This document shows, one piece after another, positions 1 through 7,931 of a stretch of 64,000 nt of DNA. Position 1 is the stretch's first letter, and each line of letters starts with the position of its first letter. Below the pieces are notes generated by a model. The model searched no databases. It saw nothing but the letters and a program-made list of their open reading frames with translations, and was not told the DNA's origin. The translations under genes were made by a program, and so were the position numbers. Origin of the DNA: Streptomyces sp. NRRL S-244 (GTDB lineage Bacteria; Actinomycetota; Actinomycetes; Streptomycetales; Streptomycetaceae); contig NZ_JOCX01000011.1 in NCBI RefSeq assembly GCF_000717915.1, positions 1-64,000 of the forward strand, read 5' to 3'.

Positions 1-46
1 GGCGGGGGGGCCGCGGAAGCGGCTTGCGCGGCTTGGCGGTCCGTGC

Positions 47-1042
47 TCACAGCGTGCTCCAGTCGTGGTCGGGGTAGCGGTGCACGGGCGCCGACACATC
101 GTCCAGCGCCCGGCAGATCTCCTCCGGAAGAGTAAGGGGCTCCACCGACAACGCCTCGCTGAGCTGCGCGGACGTCCGCGCGCCCACGATCGGAGCGACC
201 ACCCCCGGCCGGTCCCGGATCCAGGCCAGGGCCACCTGGAGCGGGGTCACCGCCAGCCCTTGGGCCGCCGTCGCCACCGCGTCCACGATGCCGCCCGCCG
301 TCTCGTCCAGGTACGGGTCCACGAAGCCGGCCATGGTCGGGGAGGCGCCCCGCGAGTCCGCCGGAGTCGTGCCGTCCCGGTACTTCCCCGTCAGCACCCC
401 CCGCCCCAGGGGAGAGGAGGGGAGCAGCCCGACGCCCAGGTCCAGCGCCGCCGGCAGGACCTCGCGCTCCACGCCCCGCTGGAGCAGCGAGTACTCCAGC
501 TGCGCCGACGCCAGCCGCGTCCGCACCCCCGGCGCGGCCAGCTGCCACGTCGCCGCCTTCGCCAGCTGCCAGCCGGAGAAGCCCGCCACCCCCGCGTACC
601 GGGCCCGGCCGCTGCTCACCGCCAGGTCCAGGGCCTGGAGGGTCTCCTCCAGCGGGGTCGCCGGGTCGAACGCGTGGACCTGCCACAGGTCGACGTGGTC
701 CGTTCCGAGGCGGGCCAGCGAATCGTCCAGCGCGGCGAGGAGGTGGCCGCGCGAGCCGTCGGCCCGGCGGTCGGCGGCCCGGACCGAGCCCGACTTCGTC
801 GCGATCACCAGGTCCCGCCGCGGGACCAGTCCGTCGATCAACTGCCCCAGCAGGTACTCCGCCTCACCGCCCCCGTACACGTCGGCGGTGTCGACGAGCG
901 TCCCGCCCGCCTCCCAGAACGTCTTCAACTGCTCGGCAGCGCCCGACTCGTCCGGGCCCTCCGCGGAACGGCCCCAGGTCAGGGTGCCGAGGCCGATCCG
1001 GGACACGCGCAGTCCGGTGCGGCCGAGATGCCTCTGCTCCAT
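47..1042 (-). CDS. Aldo/keto reductase
   Basis: 331 aa, full length for the aldo/keto reductase superfamily, a soluble NAD(P)H-dependent carbonyl reductase barrel. Seen: the N-terminal GRTGLRVSRIGLGT strand and the catalytic tetrad in its usual contexts, Asp51 and Tyr56 in VDTADVYGG, Lys83 in IATKSG and His123 in WQVHAFD. The cofactor-binding end with PIVGART is present. It most resembles the YajO/Tas-type subfamily that is annotated generically in Streptomyces; the substrate cannot be read from sequence. It is transcribed away from the F420-type oxidoreductase at 1152, sharing a 109-bp divergent promoter region that holds a TetR-like palindrome. The ATG at 1042 is the first residue of the conserved domain, so the start is well supported. 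Confidence 0.9.
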   Translation of the reverse strand: MEQRHLGRTGLRVSRIGLGTLTWGRSAEGPDESGAAEQLKTFWEAGGTLVDTADVYGGGEAEYLLGQLIDGLVPRRDLVIATKSGSVRAADRRADGSRGHLLAALDDSLARLGTDHVDLWQVHAFDPATPLEETLQALDLAVSSGRARYAGVAGFSGWQLAKAATWQLAAPGVRTRLASAQLEYSLLQRGVEREVLPAALDLGVGLLPSSPLGRGVLTGKYRDGTTPADSRGASPTMAGFVDPYLDETAGGIVDAVATAAQGLAVTPLQVALAWIRDRPGVVAPIVGARTSAQLSEALSVEPLTLPEEICRALDDVSAPVHRYPDHDWSTL

Positions 1043-1110
1043 GACCGCTGAGACTACTGGGGCACTGACGCGGGGAGCCCTGGCGCGCTACAGTCCCCCG
1101 CAGACGTACG

Positions 1111-1124
1111 TTACTGATCGGTAA
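1111..1124. promoter_or_regulatory. TetR-type operator-like palindrome
   Basis: TTACTGATCGGTAA is a 14-bp inverted repeat with one mismatched pair (TTAC-YGATCR-GTAA). It lies 27 bp upstream of the ATG at 1152 in the divergent region between an aldo/keto reductase and an F420-type oxidoreductase. The shape resembles TetR-family operators. No TetR gene is in the window, so the cognate regulator is unknown. Confidence 0.45.
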
Positions 1125-1151
1125 ACCGGCAACACCGTAAGGGGACGACAC

Positions 1152-2201
1152 ATGCGGCTCGGCATCAATCTCGGCTACTGGGGCGCTGGCATGGACGCCG
1201 ACAACCTCGCCGTGGCCCAGGAGGCGGACCGCCTCGGCTACGACGTCTGCTGGGCCGCGGAGGCGTACGGCTCCGACGCCCCGACCGTGCTCGCCTGGGT
1301 CGCCGCCCAGACCGAGCGCATCGACGTCGGCTCCGCGATCCTCCAGATCCCGGCCCGCCAGCCCGCGATGACCGCCATGACGGCCGCCACCCTCGACTCC
1401 CTCACCAAGGGCCGCTTCCGGCTCGGCCTCGGCGTCTCCGGGCCCCAGGTCTCCGAAGGCTGGTACGGCGTCAAGTTCGACAAGCCGCTCGCCCGCACCC
1501 GCGAGTACGTGGAGATCGTCCGCAAGGCGATGAGCCGCGAGCGCCTCAGCTACGAGGGCGAGCACTGGACCCTCCCGCTGCCCGGCGGCCCCGGCAAGCC
1601 GATCAAGCTCACCGTGCATCCCGAGCGCGAGCACATCCCGCTCTACATCGCCGCCATCGGGCCCAAGAACCTGGAGCAGACCGGGGAGATCGCCGACGGC
1701 GCGCTGCTCATCTTCCCGGCCGCCGAGCACCTGGAGGCCACCGCGCTCACCCACATCCGGGCGGGCCGCGAGAAGGCCGGACTGACGATGGACGGCTTCG
1801 ACGTCTGCCCGACGGTCCCGCTGGCCGTCGGCGAGGACGTGACCGCCCTCGCCGACATGTTCCGCCCGTACACGGCCCTGTACGTCGGCGGCATGGGCAG
1901 CCGGAAGCAGAACTTCTACAACCAGCTCGCCCAGCGCATGGGCTACGAGAAGGAAGCCGCCGAGATCCAGGACAAGTACCTGGCGGGCGACAAGACGGGA
2001 GCGGCCGCGGCCGTCCCGCACTCGCTGATCGACTCGACCACCCTGCTCGGCTCCGTCGAGCGGATCGCGGACGGGATGCGGGCCTACGCCGAGGCCGGCG
2101 TCACCACCCTCACGCTCGCCCCGGCCGGTTTCACCCTGGACGAGCGGATCACCGCCCTGCGGGCCGGCACGGAAGCCATGGAGCGCGCCGGCCTGGCGTG
2201 A
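1152..2201 (+). CDS. LLM-class F420-dependent oxidoreductase
   Basis: 349 aa luciferase-like monooxygenase fold (TIM barrel). Seen: N-terminal LGINLGYWG, then the AQEADRLGYDVCWAAEAYGSDA block and the RFRLGLGVSGPQVSEGWYG segment typical of the actinobacterial F420-dependent subgroup (methylene-H4MPT reductase/LLM F420 oxidoreductase type). The expected role is hydride transfer from F420H2 to an unknown substrate in the cytoplasm. The start ATG is preceded by AAGGGGA at a suitable distance. It is monocistronic in appearance and divergent from the aldo/keto reductase gene. F420 rather than FMN use is inferred from subgroup resemblance, not proven by a residue. Confidence 0.88.
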   Translation: MRLGINLGYWGAGMDADNLAVAQEADRLGYDVCWAAEAYGSDAPTVLAWVAAQTERIDVGSAILQIPARQPAMTAMTAATLDSLTKGRFRLGLGVSGPQVSEGWYGVKFDKPLARTREYVEIVRKAMSRERLSYEGEHWTLPLPGGPGKPIKLTVHPEREHIPLYIAAIGPKNLEQTGEIADGALLIFPAAEHLEATALTHIRAGREKAGLTMDGFDVCPTVPLAVGEDVTALADMFRPYTALYVGGMGSRKQNFYNQLAQRMGYEKEAAEIQDKYLAGDKTGAAAAVPHSLIDSTTLLGSVERIADGMRAYAEAGVTTLTLAPAGFTLDERITALRAGTEAMERAGLA

Positions 2202-2388
2202 ACCGTCCCCGCATGCTCTGCGGCCGTGGTGGGGGCTCGGGGGTCTTCCCCGCCACGGCCGACACAGGCACAACGCGGGCGGCACCCTCCGGGTTACGCC
2301 CGCGCCCCGACCCCGGCACGTCGTTCATTCGGCCGAGCGGCGCCACCCCTCGGTTGCCGGGCCCCCGGATCGGCCGTTGACTCGATGC

Positions 2389-3177
2389 ATGCTCTCTGCC
2401 CGCAGCTTGTTCCAGGAGATCGTCGACAACGACGACTCGTTCCAGCTGTTCTGCTCCATCGCCGCCAGCGGGGAGTCCCAGGGCGGCTGGGAGAACGCCC
2501 GGATCGCGGCCCTGGTGCCCGACGGCATGCGCGAGCTCGCGCCGAAGATCACCCGGCACGGCGCCGACGAGGACAAGCACGGCCGGATCTTCAACGCCCT
2601 GCTCCGCAAGCGCGGCCTGCCGCCCGTCCCGGTGCCGCCCGAGACCGACTACACCATGCTGCTGGAGCGGCGCGGCATCGGCCTCGCGCACGAGAAGCTG
2701 CGCCGCGAGGAGCCGCTGACCGAGGAGGACATCGTCGTCTACCTCGCCCACAGCCGGGTCACCGAGCAGCGCGCCGCCGACCAGATGGTCATGCTCGTCC
2801 GGCAGTTCGGCGACCACCCCGAGGTCGGCAGGGCCATCCGCATGATCAGCAATGACGAGGACAACCACCTCGCCTACTGCCACGAGGAGCTGCTCCGCCT
2901 CGTCCGCGAGGGACACGGCCGGACCATCCAGCGGGTGCTGCGCGAGAGCGCCCTCGTCGAGATCGCCATCTACCGGGACGTGAGCCTCGCCGTCATGGGC
3001 CACATGGGCCGGCTGCTGCGCTGGCCCGCGCCCAAGGCGGCCGCGCTGGCCGCCGGGATCCGCGGGATGTACGCGTACGAGCGGTTCGCCGGCTGGCACC
3101 GGATGATCAGCCTGCGCCCGCCGGAGCGGCGCGACGCGCTGGGCGGCGTACCGGTGACAGCGCCCGAGTACGCGTAA
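2389..3177 (+). CDS. Ferritin-like domain protein
   Basis: 262 aa protein with a four-helix ferritin-like pattern. Carboxylate/histidine motifs that could bind a di-metal site are visible: HGADEDKHGRIF (ExxH-like, about residues 57-68) and ISNDEDNHLAYCHEELL (about 152-168). I know this as a conserved actinobacterial family of unknown function annotated 'ferritin-like'. The ATG at 2389 was chosen because the alignable MLSARSLFQEIVDND segment begins there; an in-frame TTG at 2377 would add four residues. There is no convincing Shine-Dalgarno sequence. The gene stands alone between the oxidoreductase gene and convergent corA. Confidence 0.78.
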   Translation: MLSARSLFQEIVDNDDSFQLFCSIAASGESQGGWENARIAALVPDGMRELAPKITRHGADEDKHGRIFNALLRKRGLPPVPVPPETDYTMLLERRGIGLAHEKLRREEPLTEEDIVVYLAHSRVTEQRAADQMVMLVRQFGDHPEVGRAIRMISNDEDNHLAYCHEELLRLVREGHGRTIQRVLRESALVEIAIYRDVSLAVMGHMGRLLRWPAPKAAALAAGIRGMYAYERFAGWHRMISLRPPERRDALGGVPVTAPEYA

Positions 3178-3206
3178 GCCCGAGTACGCGTGGGAGGCCC
3201 CTCGGG

Positions 3207-4199
3207 CTACAGCCAGCCGCGGGACTTGAACAGGCGGTGCAGGCCCAGGCAGGCGCCCACCATCACCAGGAGCACCGCCGGATAGCCCCAGGGCTGCCGC
3301 AGCTCCCACATGTGGTCGAAGTTCATGCCGTAGATCCCCGCCACCATCGTCGGGACGGCCGCCATCGCCGCCCAGGCCGAGATCTTGCGCATGTCGTCGT
3401 TCTGCCGGACGCCCATCTGCGCCAGGTGCGCGGCCAGCGCGTCCGACAGCAGCCGGTCCAGGCCCTCGATGTACTCGCTCGCCTTGGTCAGGTGGTCGGC
3501 GACGTCGCGGAAGAACGGCTGCGCGTGCTCGTGCACGAACGGCACGTTCCCGAAGGCCAGCCGGTCCATCGGCTGGAGCAGCGGGCTCGTCGCCCGGCGG
3601 AACTCCAGCACCTGCCGCTTGAAGCCGTAGATCCGGGCGGCGGTGTTCTTGGTGTCCGAGGCCTGCGGCGCGAAGACCTCGGCCTCCACCTCCTCCAGGT
3701 CGGCCTGGAGCTCGGCCGCGACCTCGATGTAGTGGTCGACCACCGCGTCGGACACCGCGTACAGGACCGCCGTCGGACCGTGCCGCAGGACCTCCGGCTC
3801 GTGCTCCAGCCGGCTGCGCACGGCGCTCAGCGCGGCCCCCTCGCCGTGCCGGACCGTGACCACGAAGGAGTCGCCGATGAAGAGCATCAGCTCGCCCGTG
3901 GTCACCGTGTCGGTGTCGTCGTCGTACATGACCGGCTTGAGGACGACGAACAGCGAGTCGTCGTACACCTCCAGCTTGGGGCGCTGGTGCGCGGTCAGCG
4001 CGTCCTCCACCGCCAGCTTGTGCAGTCGGAACTCCTGGCTGACGTGCTCGAACTCCTCCTCCGTCGGTTCGTACATGCCGACCCAGAGGAAGGCGTCACC
4101 ACTGGCCCGCGCCTCGTCCAGGGCGTCCGAGAGGTCCTCGGGCGCAGGAGAGCGGCGGCCGTCCCGGTACATGGCGCAGTCGACTATCACGGACGGCAT
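3207..4199 (-). CDS. corA: CorA-family magnesium/cobalt transporter
   Basis: 330 aa. CorA proteins form pentameric Mg2+/Co2+ channels in the inner membrane. Seen: the large soluble N-terminal alpha/beta domain, a long helix with MDRLAFGNVPFVHEH, and the C-terminal pair of membrane helices with the signature YGMN in GIYGMNFDHM between them (about residue 285), ending in the positive tail KSRGWL. The frame remains open far upstream, but homology begins at MPSVIVDCAMY, so the ATG at 4199 is used. It is divergent from the phosphatase gene at 4254 with only 54 bp between starts. Whether it carries Mg2+, Co2+ or Zn2+ cannot be told. Confidence 0.9.
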   Translation of the reverse strand: MPSVIVDCAMYRDGRRSPAPEDLSDALDEARASGDAFLWVGMYEPTEEEFEHVSQEFRLHKLAVEDALTAHQRPKLEVYDDSLFVVLKPVMYDDDTDTVTTGELMLFIGDSFVVTVRHGEGAALSAVRSRLEHEPEVLRHGPTAVLYAVSDAVVDHYIEVAAELQADLEEVEAEVFAPQASDTKNTAARIYGFKRQVLEFRRATSPLLQPMDRLAFGNVPFVHEHAQPFFRDVADHLTKASEYIEGLDRLLSDALAAHLAQMGVRQNDDMRKISAWAAMAAVPTMVAGIYGMNFDHMWELRQPWGYPAVLLVMVGACLGLHRLFKSRGWL

Positions 4200-4241
4200 T
4201 CTCCCCCGCCCGCGCCCGGCCCGCACACGAGCACCACCGCT

Positions 4242-4247
4242 TAGGCT
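4242..4247 (+). promoter_or_regulatory. -10 element (TAGGCT) of a leaderless-type promoter
   Basis: TAGGCT lies six bases before the ATG at 4254, the same arrangement as at mshC (6605) and at 41800. A transcription start six to seven bases below the hexamer would be the A of the start codon, and no ribosome-binding site is present. No convincing -35 box is visible. Confidence 0.4.
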
Positions 4248-4253
4248 TGCGCC

Positions 4254-5000
4254 ATGGCCACGCTGATCCTCGTACGACACGGGCGGTCCACCGCCAACAC
4301 CGCAGGGCTGCTCGCCGGATGGACGCCGGGAGTGGCCCTCGACGAGCGCGGAGCCGAACAGGCGGCGGCGCTGCCCGGGCGGCTCGCCGCGGTGCCGCTC
4401 GCCGCCGCCGTCAGCAGCCCGCTCCAGCGCTGCCGCGAGACCCTTGCACCGCTGCTCGCCGCGCGCCCGGAGCTCGCGCTGCACACCGACGACCGGATCG
4501 GCGAATGCCACTACGGGGACTGGTCGAACCGCAAACTCTCCGAGCTCTCCGACGAACCCTTGATGAAGATCGTCCAGCAGCACCCCTCGGCCGCCGCCTT
4601 CCCCGGCGGGGAGTCGATGCGCGCCATGCAGGCGCGCGCCGTGGACGCCGTACGGGAGTGGAACGCGCGGATCGAGGAGGAGCACGGGAGCGACGCCGTC
4701 TTCCTCATGTGCTCGCACGGGGACATCATCAAGTCCCTTGTCGCGGACGCCCTGGGCATGCACCTGGACCTCTTCCAGCGCATCCACGTGGACCCCTGCT
4801 CGGTCACCGCGGTCCGCTACACGCCGACGCGGCCGTTCCTGCTCCGGCTCGGCGACACCGGGGACTTCGGCTCGCTCGCCCCGCGCCCGGCCCGCGCGGC
4901 GGACTCCGCGGACTCCGCGGCCGCCGACACCGCCACGTTCGAGAGCGCGGCGGAGACCGGAGGGAACGCGGTCGTCGGAGGCGGCGCGGGCGCGGCCTGA
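4254..5000 (+). CDS. Histidine phosphatase family protein (MSMEG_4193-like)
   Basis: 248 aa phosphoglycerate-mutase-like phosphatase. The phosphate-accepting histidine is in LVRHGRST (His9, with Arg8 and Arg11). The acid residue is in DDRIGECHYGDWSN, and the second histidine in MCSHGDIIKSL. It carries a 30-residue Ala/Asp/Ser-rich tail beyond the catalytic fold. It is the first gene of a run with the DUF3090 gene, an SCO1664-family gene and mshC, a trio-plus-ligase arrangement conserved in actinobacteria. The substrate is unknown; it is not glycolytic phosphoglycerate mutase. The TAGGCT box six bases before the ATG suggests a leaderless transcript. Confidence 0.85.
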   Translation: MATLILVRHGRSTANTAGLLAGWTPGVALDERGAEQAAALPGRLAAVPLAAAVSSPLQRCRETLAPLLAARPELALHTDDRIGECHYGDWSNRKLSELSDEPLMKIVQQHPSAAAFPGGESMRAMQARAVDAVREWNARIEEEHGSDAVFLMCSHGDIIKSLVADALGMHLDLFQRIHVDPCSVTAVRYTPTRPFLLRLGDTGDFGSLAPRPARAADSADSAAADTATFESAAETGGNAVVGGGAGAA

Positions 5001-5013
5001 TCGAACGGCGCAG

Positions 5014-5019
5014 TAGGGT
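5014..5019 (+). promoter_or_regulatory. -10-like hexamer TAGGGT upstream of DUF3090 gene
   Basis: TAGGGT stands 43 bp before the GTG at 5063, in the 62-bp gap after the phosphatase gene. It matches the Streptomyces vegetative -10 consensus. If functional it gives the DUF3090-SCO1664 pair its own promoter. The -35 region is not recognisable. Confidence 0.3.
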
Positions 5020-5062
5020 GGACGGGCCGAAACAACCCGCCACCGAGACTTGGAGACTGGAC

Positions 5063-5653
5063 GTGCCCCGTCAGGTGTTCCTCTACGATCCGCCGGACCG
5101 CTTCGTGGCGGGCACGGTCGGCCTCCCGGGACGCCGTACGTTCTTCCTGCAGGCCTCTTCCGGCCCCCGCGTCACCAGTGTCTCCCTGGAGAAGACCCAG
5201 GTCGCGGCGTTGGCCGAGCGGATGGACGAGCTGCTGGACGAGGTCGTACGGCGCACCGGGGGCAATGCCCCGGTCCCGGCCGTCGCCCCCGCCGAGGCCG
5301 CGGACACCGCGCCTCTGGACGTCCCGGTCGACGAGGAGTTCCGCGTCGGCACCATGGCCCTGGCCTGGGACGGCGAGGAACAGCGGATGATCGTCGAGGC
5401 GCAGGCTCTGGTGGAGCTCGACGCCGACTCGGAGGAGGACCTCGCCGAGGCAGAGGAGCGGCTGCTCCAGGACGAGGAGAACGGCCCGCCGATGCTGCGG
5501 GTCCGCCTCACCGGCGCCCAGGCCCGGGCCTTCGCCAAGCGGGCCCTGGACGTGGTCAACGCGGGCCGGCCGCCGTGCCCGCTGTGCAGCCTGCCGCTGG
5601 ACCCGGAGGGGCACGTCTGCCCGCGCCAGAACGGCTACCGGCGCCAGGCGTGA
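5063..5653 (+). CDS. DUF3090 domain-containing protein
   Basis: 196 aa member of the actinobacterial DUF3090 (TIGR03847) family, function unknown. Seen: the conserved N-terminus RQVFLYDPPDRFVAGTVG, the GRRTFFLQA strand, and a C-terminal CPLC...HVC cluster with four candidate metal ligands (CPLCSLPLDPEGHVC). The GTG at 5063 was chosen because homology starts there; reading further upstream in this frame has no family resemblance. The gene ends in a GTGA overlap with the next gene, so the two are translationally coupled. Family knowledge: it is one of three uncharacterised proteins that travel together in actinobacteria. I infer a role linked to the neighbouring phosphatase and kinase-like protein. 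Confidence 0.85.
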   Translation: MPRQVFLYDPPDRFVAGTVGLPGRRTFFLQASSGPRVTSVSLEKTQVAALAERMDELLDEVVRRTGGNAPVPAVAPAEAADTAPLDVPVDEEFRVGTMALAWDGEEQRMIVEAQALVELDADSEEDLAEAEERLLQDEENGPPMLRVRLTGAQARAFAKRALDVVNAGRPPCPLCSLPLDPEGHVCPRQNGYRRQA

Positions 5654-6495
5654 GCGCCACGGGGGAACTTGAGGAGCTGCTCGCCCGGGGCGAGCTCACG
5701 GTCGTCGGCCGGATCCGCGAGGCGTCCAACGCGGTGCTGCTGTGCACGGTGGCGTACGGGGGCCGCAGCGCCGACTGCGTGTACAAGCCGGTCAAGGGCG
5801 AGCGCCCGCTGTGGGACTTCCCGGACGGGAACCTGGCGCAGCGCGAGGTCGCCGCCTACCTCGTCTCCGAGGCCATGGGATGGGGCCTGGTGCCGCCGAC
5901 CGTGCTGCGCGACGGGCCGTACGGCGAGGGCATGGTCCAGCTGTGGATCGAGTCCGGGGACGGAGGGGACGACAGGGACGGCGGTTCGGGCGGCGACGAG
6001 TCCGGCGACGGCAGCGGGCTGCTGGCCCTCGTCGAGGGCGAGGAGGCGGGGGAGGGCTGGAAGCCGGTCGCCCTCGCCGACGTCGGGGAGGGACGCACCG
6101 CGCTGCTCGTGCACGCCGACGACCCGCGGCTGCGCCGGCTCGCCGTCCTCGACGCCGTGATCAACAACGGTGACCGCAAGGGCGGCCACCTGCTGCCCGC
6201 GCCCGACGGGCGGCTGTACGGCATCGACCACGGGGTGAGCTTCCACCGCGAGGACAAGCTGCGGACCCTGCTGTGGGGCTGGGCCGGCGAACCGCTGACC
6301 GACGAGGCGCGCGGGGTGCTCACCGCCCTGGCCGCCCGGCTGGCCGACGGGGAGCCGCTCGCCACCCGGCTGGCCGAACTGATCACCCCGGTCGAGCTGG
6401 CCGCCGTACGGGCCCGCGTGGCCGATCTGCTGCGCACCGGGGTACACCCGCAGCCGTCCGGGCAGTGGCCGGCCATCCCCTGGCCTCCGGTCTGA
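5650..6495 (+). CDS. SCO1664-family protein, PI3/4-kinase-like fold
   Basis: 281 aa. The GTG start overlaps the upstream TGA stop. Seen: CVYKPVKGERPLWDFP (a lysine in a PIK-type nucleotide-binding strand, about residue 38), REVAAYLVSEAMGW, then VINNGDRKGGHLLPAPDGRLYGIDHGVSFH, which has the N-D-R / D-H-G pattern of the PI3/PI4-kinase-like catalytic and metal-binding loops (about 172-202). This is the TIGR03843/SCO1664 family, function unknown. A 23-residue Gly/Asp/Ser-rich acidic stretch (about residues 104-126) interrupts the fold just after LWIESG and looks like a species-specific loop insertion. Kinase activity is inferred only. Confidence 0.83.
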   Translation: MSATGELEELLARGELTVVGRIREASNAVLLCTVAYGGRSADCVYKPVKGERPLWDFPDGNLAQREVAAYLVSEAMGWGLVPPTVLRDGPYGEGMVQLWIESGDGGDDRDGGSGGDESGDGSGLLALVEGEEAGEGWKPVALADVGEGRTALLVHADDPRLRRLAVLDAVINNGDRKGGHLLPAPDGRLYGIDHGVSFHREDKLRTLLWGWAGEPLTDEARGVLTALAARLADGEPLATRLAELITPVELAAVRARVADLLRTGVHPQPSGQWPAIPWPPV

Positions 6496-6604
6496 GCAGG
6501 GCGGGCCGGGCAGAGCCCCGGTACGCATAGAACCGGCCAGACCGCAAGACCGCCGATCAAGCCAACAGTGCAGGTCCGGTTCGTTTACGGAACACGCGTC
6601 CGGT

Positions 6605-6610
6605 TAGGCT
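6605..6610 (+). promoter_or_regulatory. -10 element (TAGGCT) of mshC, leaderless type
   Basis: TAGGCT sits exactly six bases before the mshC ATG at 6617, in the sequence GGTTAGGCTCGACAC. No Shine-Dalgarno sequence is possible in the remaining space, so translation is probably from a leaderless mRNA. This would separate mshC transcription from the upstream trio despite the conserved gene order. Confidence 0.45.
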
Positions 6611-6616
6611 CGACAC

Positions 6617-7846
6617 ATGCATGCCTGGCCCGCTTCTGAGGTCCCCGCCCTTCCTGGCAAGGGCCGCGACCTCCAGATCCACGACACCGCGACCCAGGGG
6701 ACGATCACCCTCGCCCCCGGTCCCGTCGCCCGTATCTACGTCTGCGGCATCACTCCGTACGACGCGACCCACATCGGTCACGCGGCGACCTACAACGCGT
6801 TCGACCTCGTACAGCGCGTGTGGCTCGACACCAAGCGGCAGGTCCACTACGTCCAGAACGTGACGGACGTCGACGATCCGCTCCTCGAGCGGGCGCTGCG
6901 CGACGGCCAGGACTGGACCGAGCTCGCGGAGCGCGAGACGGCCCTCTTCCGCGAGGACATGACCGCCCTGCGGATGCTGCCGCCGCAGCACTACATCGGC
7001 GCCGTCGAGGCCATACCGGGCATCGTGCCGCTGGTGGAGCGGCTGCGCGACGCCGGAGCCGCGTACGAGCTGGACGGCGACATCTACTTCTCGGTGGAGT
7101 CCGACGCCAACTTCGGCAGCGTCTCCCACCTCGACGCCGAGGCGATGCGGCTGCTGTCCGCGGAGCGCGGCGGCGACCCGGAGCGCCCGGGGAAGAAGAA
7201 CCCGCTGGACCCGATGCTGTGGATGGCGGCCCGCCCGGGCGAGCCGAGCTGGGACGGCGGCTCGCTGGGCCGCGGCCGGCCCGGCTGGCACATCGAGTGC
7301 GTCGCCATCGCCCTGGACCACCTGGGCATGGGCTTCGACATCCAGGGCGGCGGCTCCGACCTGGTGTTCCCGCACCACGAGATGGGCGCCTCCCACGCGC
7401 AGGTGCTGACGGGCGAGTTCCCGATGGCCAAGGCGTACGTGCACGCGGGCATGGTCGCGCTGCACGGCGAGAAGATGTCGAAGTCGAAGGGCAACCTGGT
7501 CTTCGTCTCCGCGCTGCGGCGCGCCGGGGTGGACCCGGCGGCGATCCGCCTCGCGCTGCTCTCGCACCACTACCGGGCCGACTGGGAGTGGACGGACGAG
7601 GTCCTGGAGCAGGCGGTGGCCCGCCTGGAACGCTGGCGCGCGGCCGTGTCCCGCCCGGACGGCCTGCCGGCGGACGCCCTCGTCGAGGAGGTCCGCGAGG
7701 CCTTGGCCAACGACCTGGACGCCCCCGCCGCGCTCGCGGCGGTGGACCGCTGGGCGGACGCCCAGAACGCCTCCGACGGGGACGACGAGTCCGCGCCGGG
7801 CCTGGTCTCGCGCACGGTCGACGCCCTCCTGGGCGTGGCCCTCTAG
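6617..7846 (+). CDS. mshC: L-cysteine:1D-myo-inositol 2-amino-2-deoxy-alpha-D-glucopyranoside ligase
   Basis: 409 aa cytoplasmic enzyme that adds cysteine to GlcN-Ins in an ATP-dependent reaction, the third step of mycothiol synthesis. It is a class I cysteinyl-tRNA synthetase paralogue lacking the anticodon-binding end. Seen: the zinc ligand Cys43 in [15 protein letters not shown] with the HIGH box (52-55), the second zinc region [23 protein letters not shown], and the KMSKS loop (286-290). The length fits MshC and is shorter than Cys[10 protein letters not shown] rather than the CysRS GPTVYDYAHIGH pattern supports MshC over a second CysRS. The start ATG at 6617 follows a TAGGCT box closely. 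Confidence 0.96.
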   Translation: MHAWPASEVPALPGKGRDLQIHDTATQGTITLAPGPVARIYVCGITPYDATHIGHAATYNAFDLVQRVWLDTKRQVHYVQNVTDVDDPLLERALRDGQDWTELAERETALFREDMTALRMLPPQHYIGAVEAIPGIVPLVERLRDAGAAYELDGDIYFSVESDANFGSVSHLDAEAMRLLSAERGGDPERPGKKNPLDPMLWMAARPGEPSWDGGSLGRGRPGWHIECVAIALDHLGMGFDIQGGGSDLVFPHHEMGASHAQVLTGEFPMAKAYVHAGMVALHGEKMSKSKGNLVFVSALRRAGVDPAAIRLALLSHHYRADWEWTDEVLEQAVARLERWRAAVSRPDGLPADALVEEVREALANDLDAPAALAAVDRWADAQNASDGDDESAPGLVSRTVDALLGVAL

Positions 7847-7867
7847 CGGACCGCGGCCGAAGCCGCC

Positions 7868-7899
7868 GATGCCCCCTGTCCTTCCGGGCAGGGGGCATC
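7868..7899. terminator. Bidirectional terminator between mshC and PAC2 gene
   Basis: A perfect 11-bp inverted repeat (GATGCCCCCTG / CAGGGGGCATC) with a 10-nt loop lies between the convergent mshC and PAC2 genes. There is no long T tract, as is common in Streptomyces. Confidence 0.75.
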
Positions 7900-7931
7900 G
7901 TCGCGTTCCGGGCCCGGAACGGGCCGGCCGG

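Noticed and set aside
65..1051. Long open frames on the plus strand opposite the aldo/keto reductase gene.
   Set aside because: Arg/His/Pro-rich shadow translation of the true minus-strand gene with no domain; typical of high-GC DNA.
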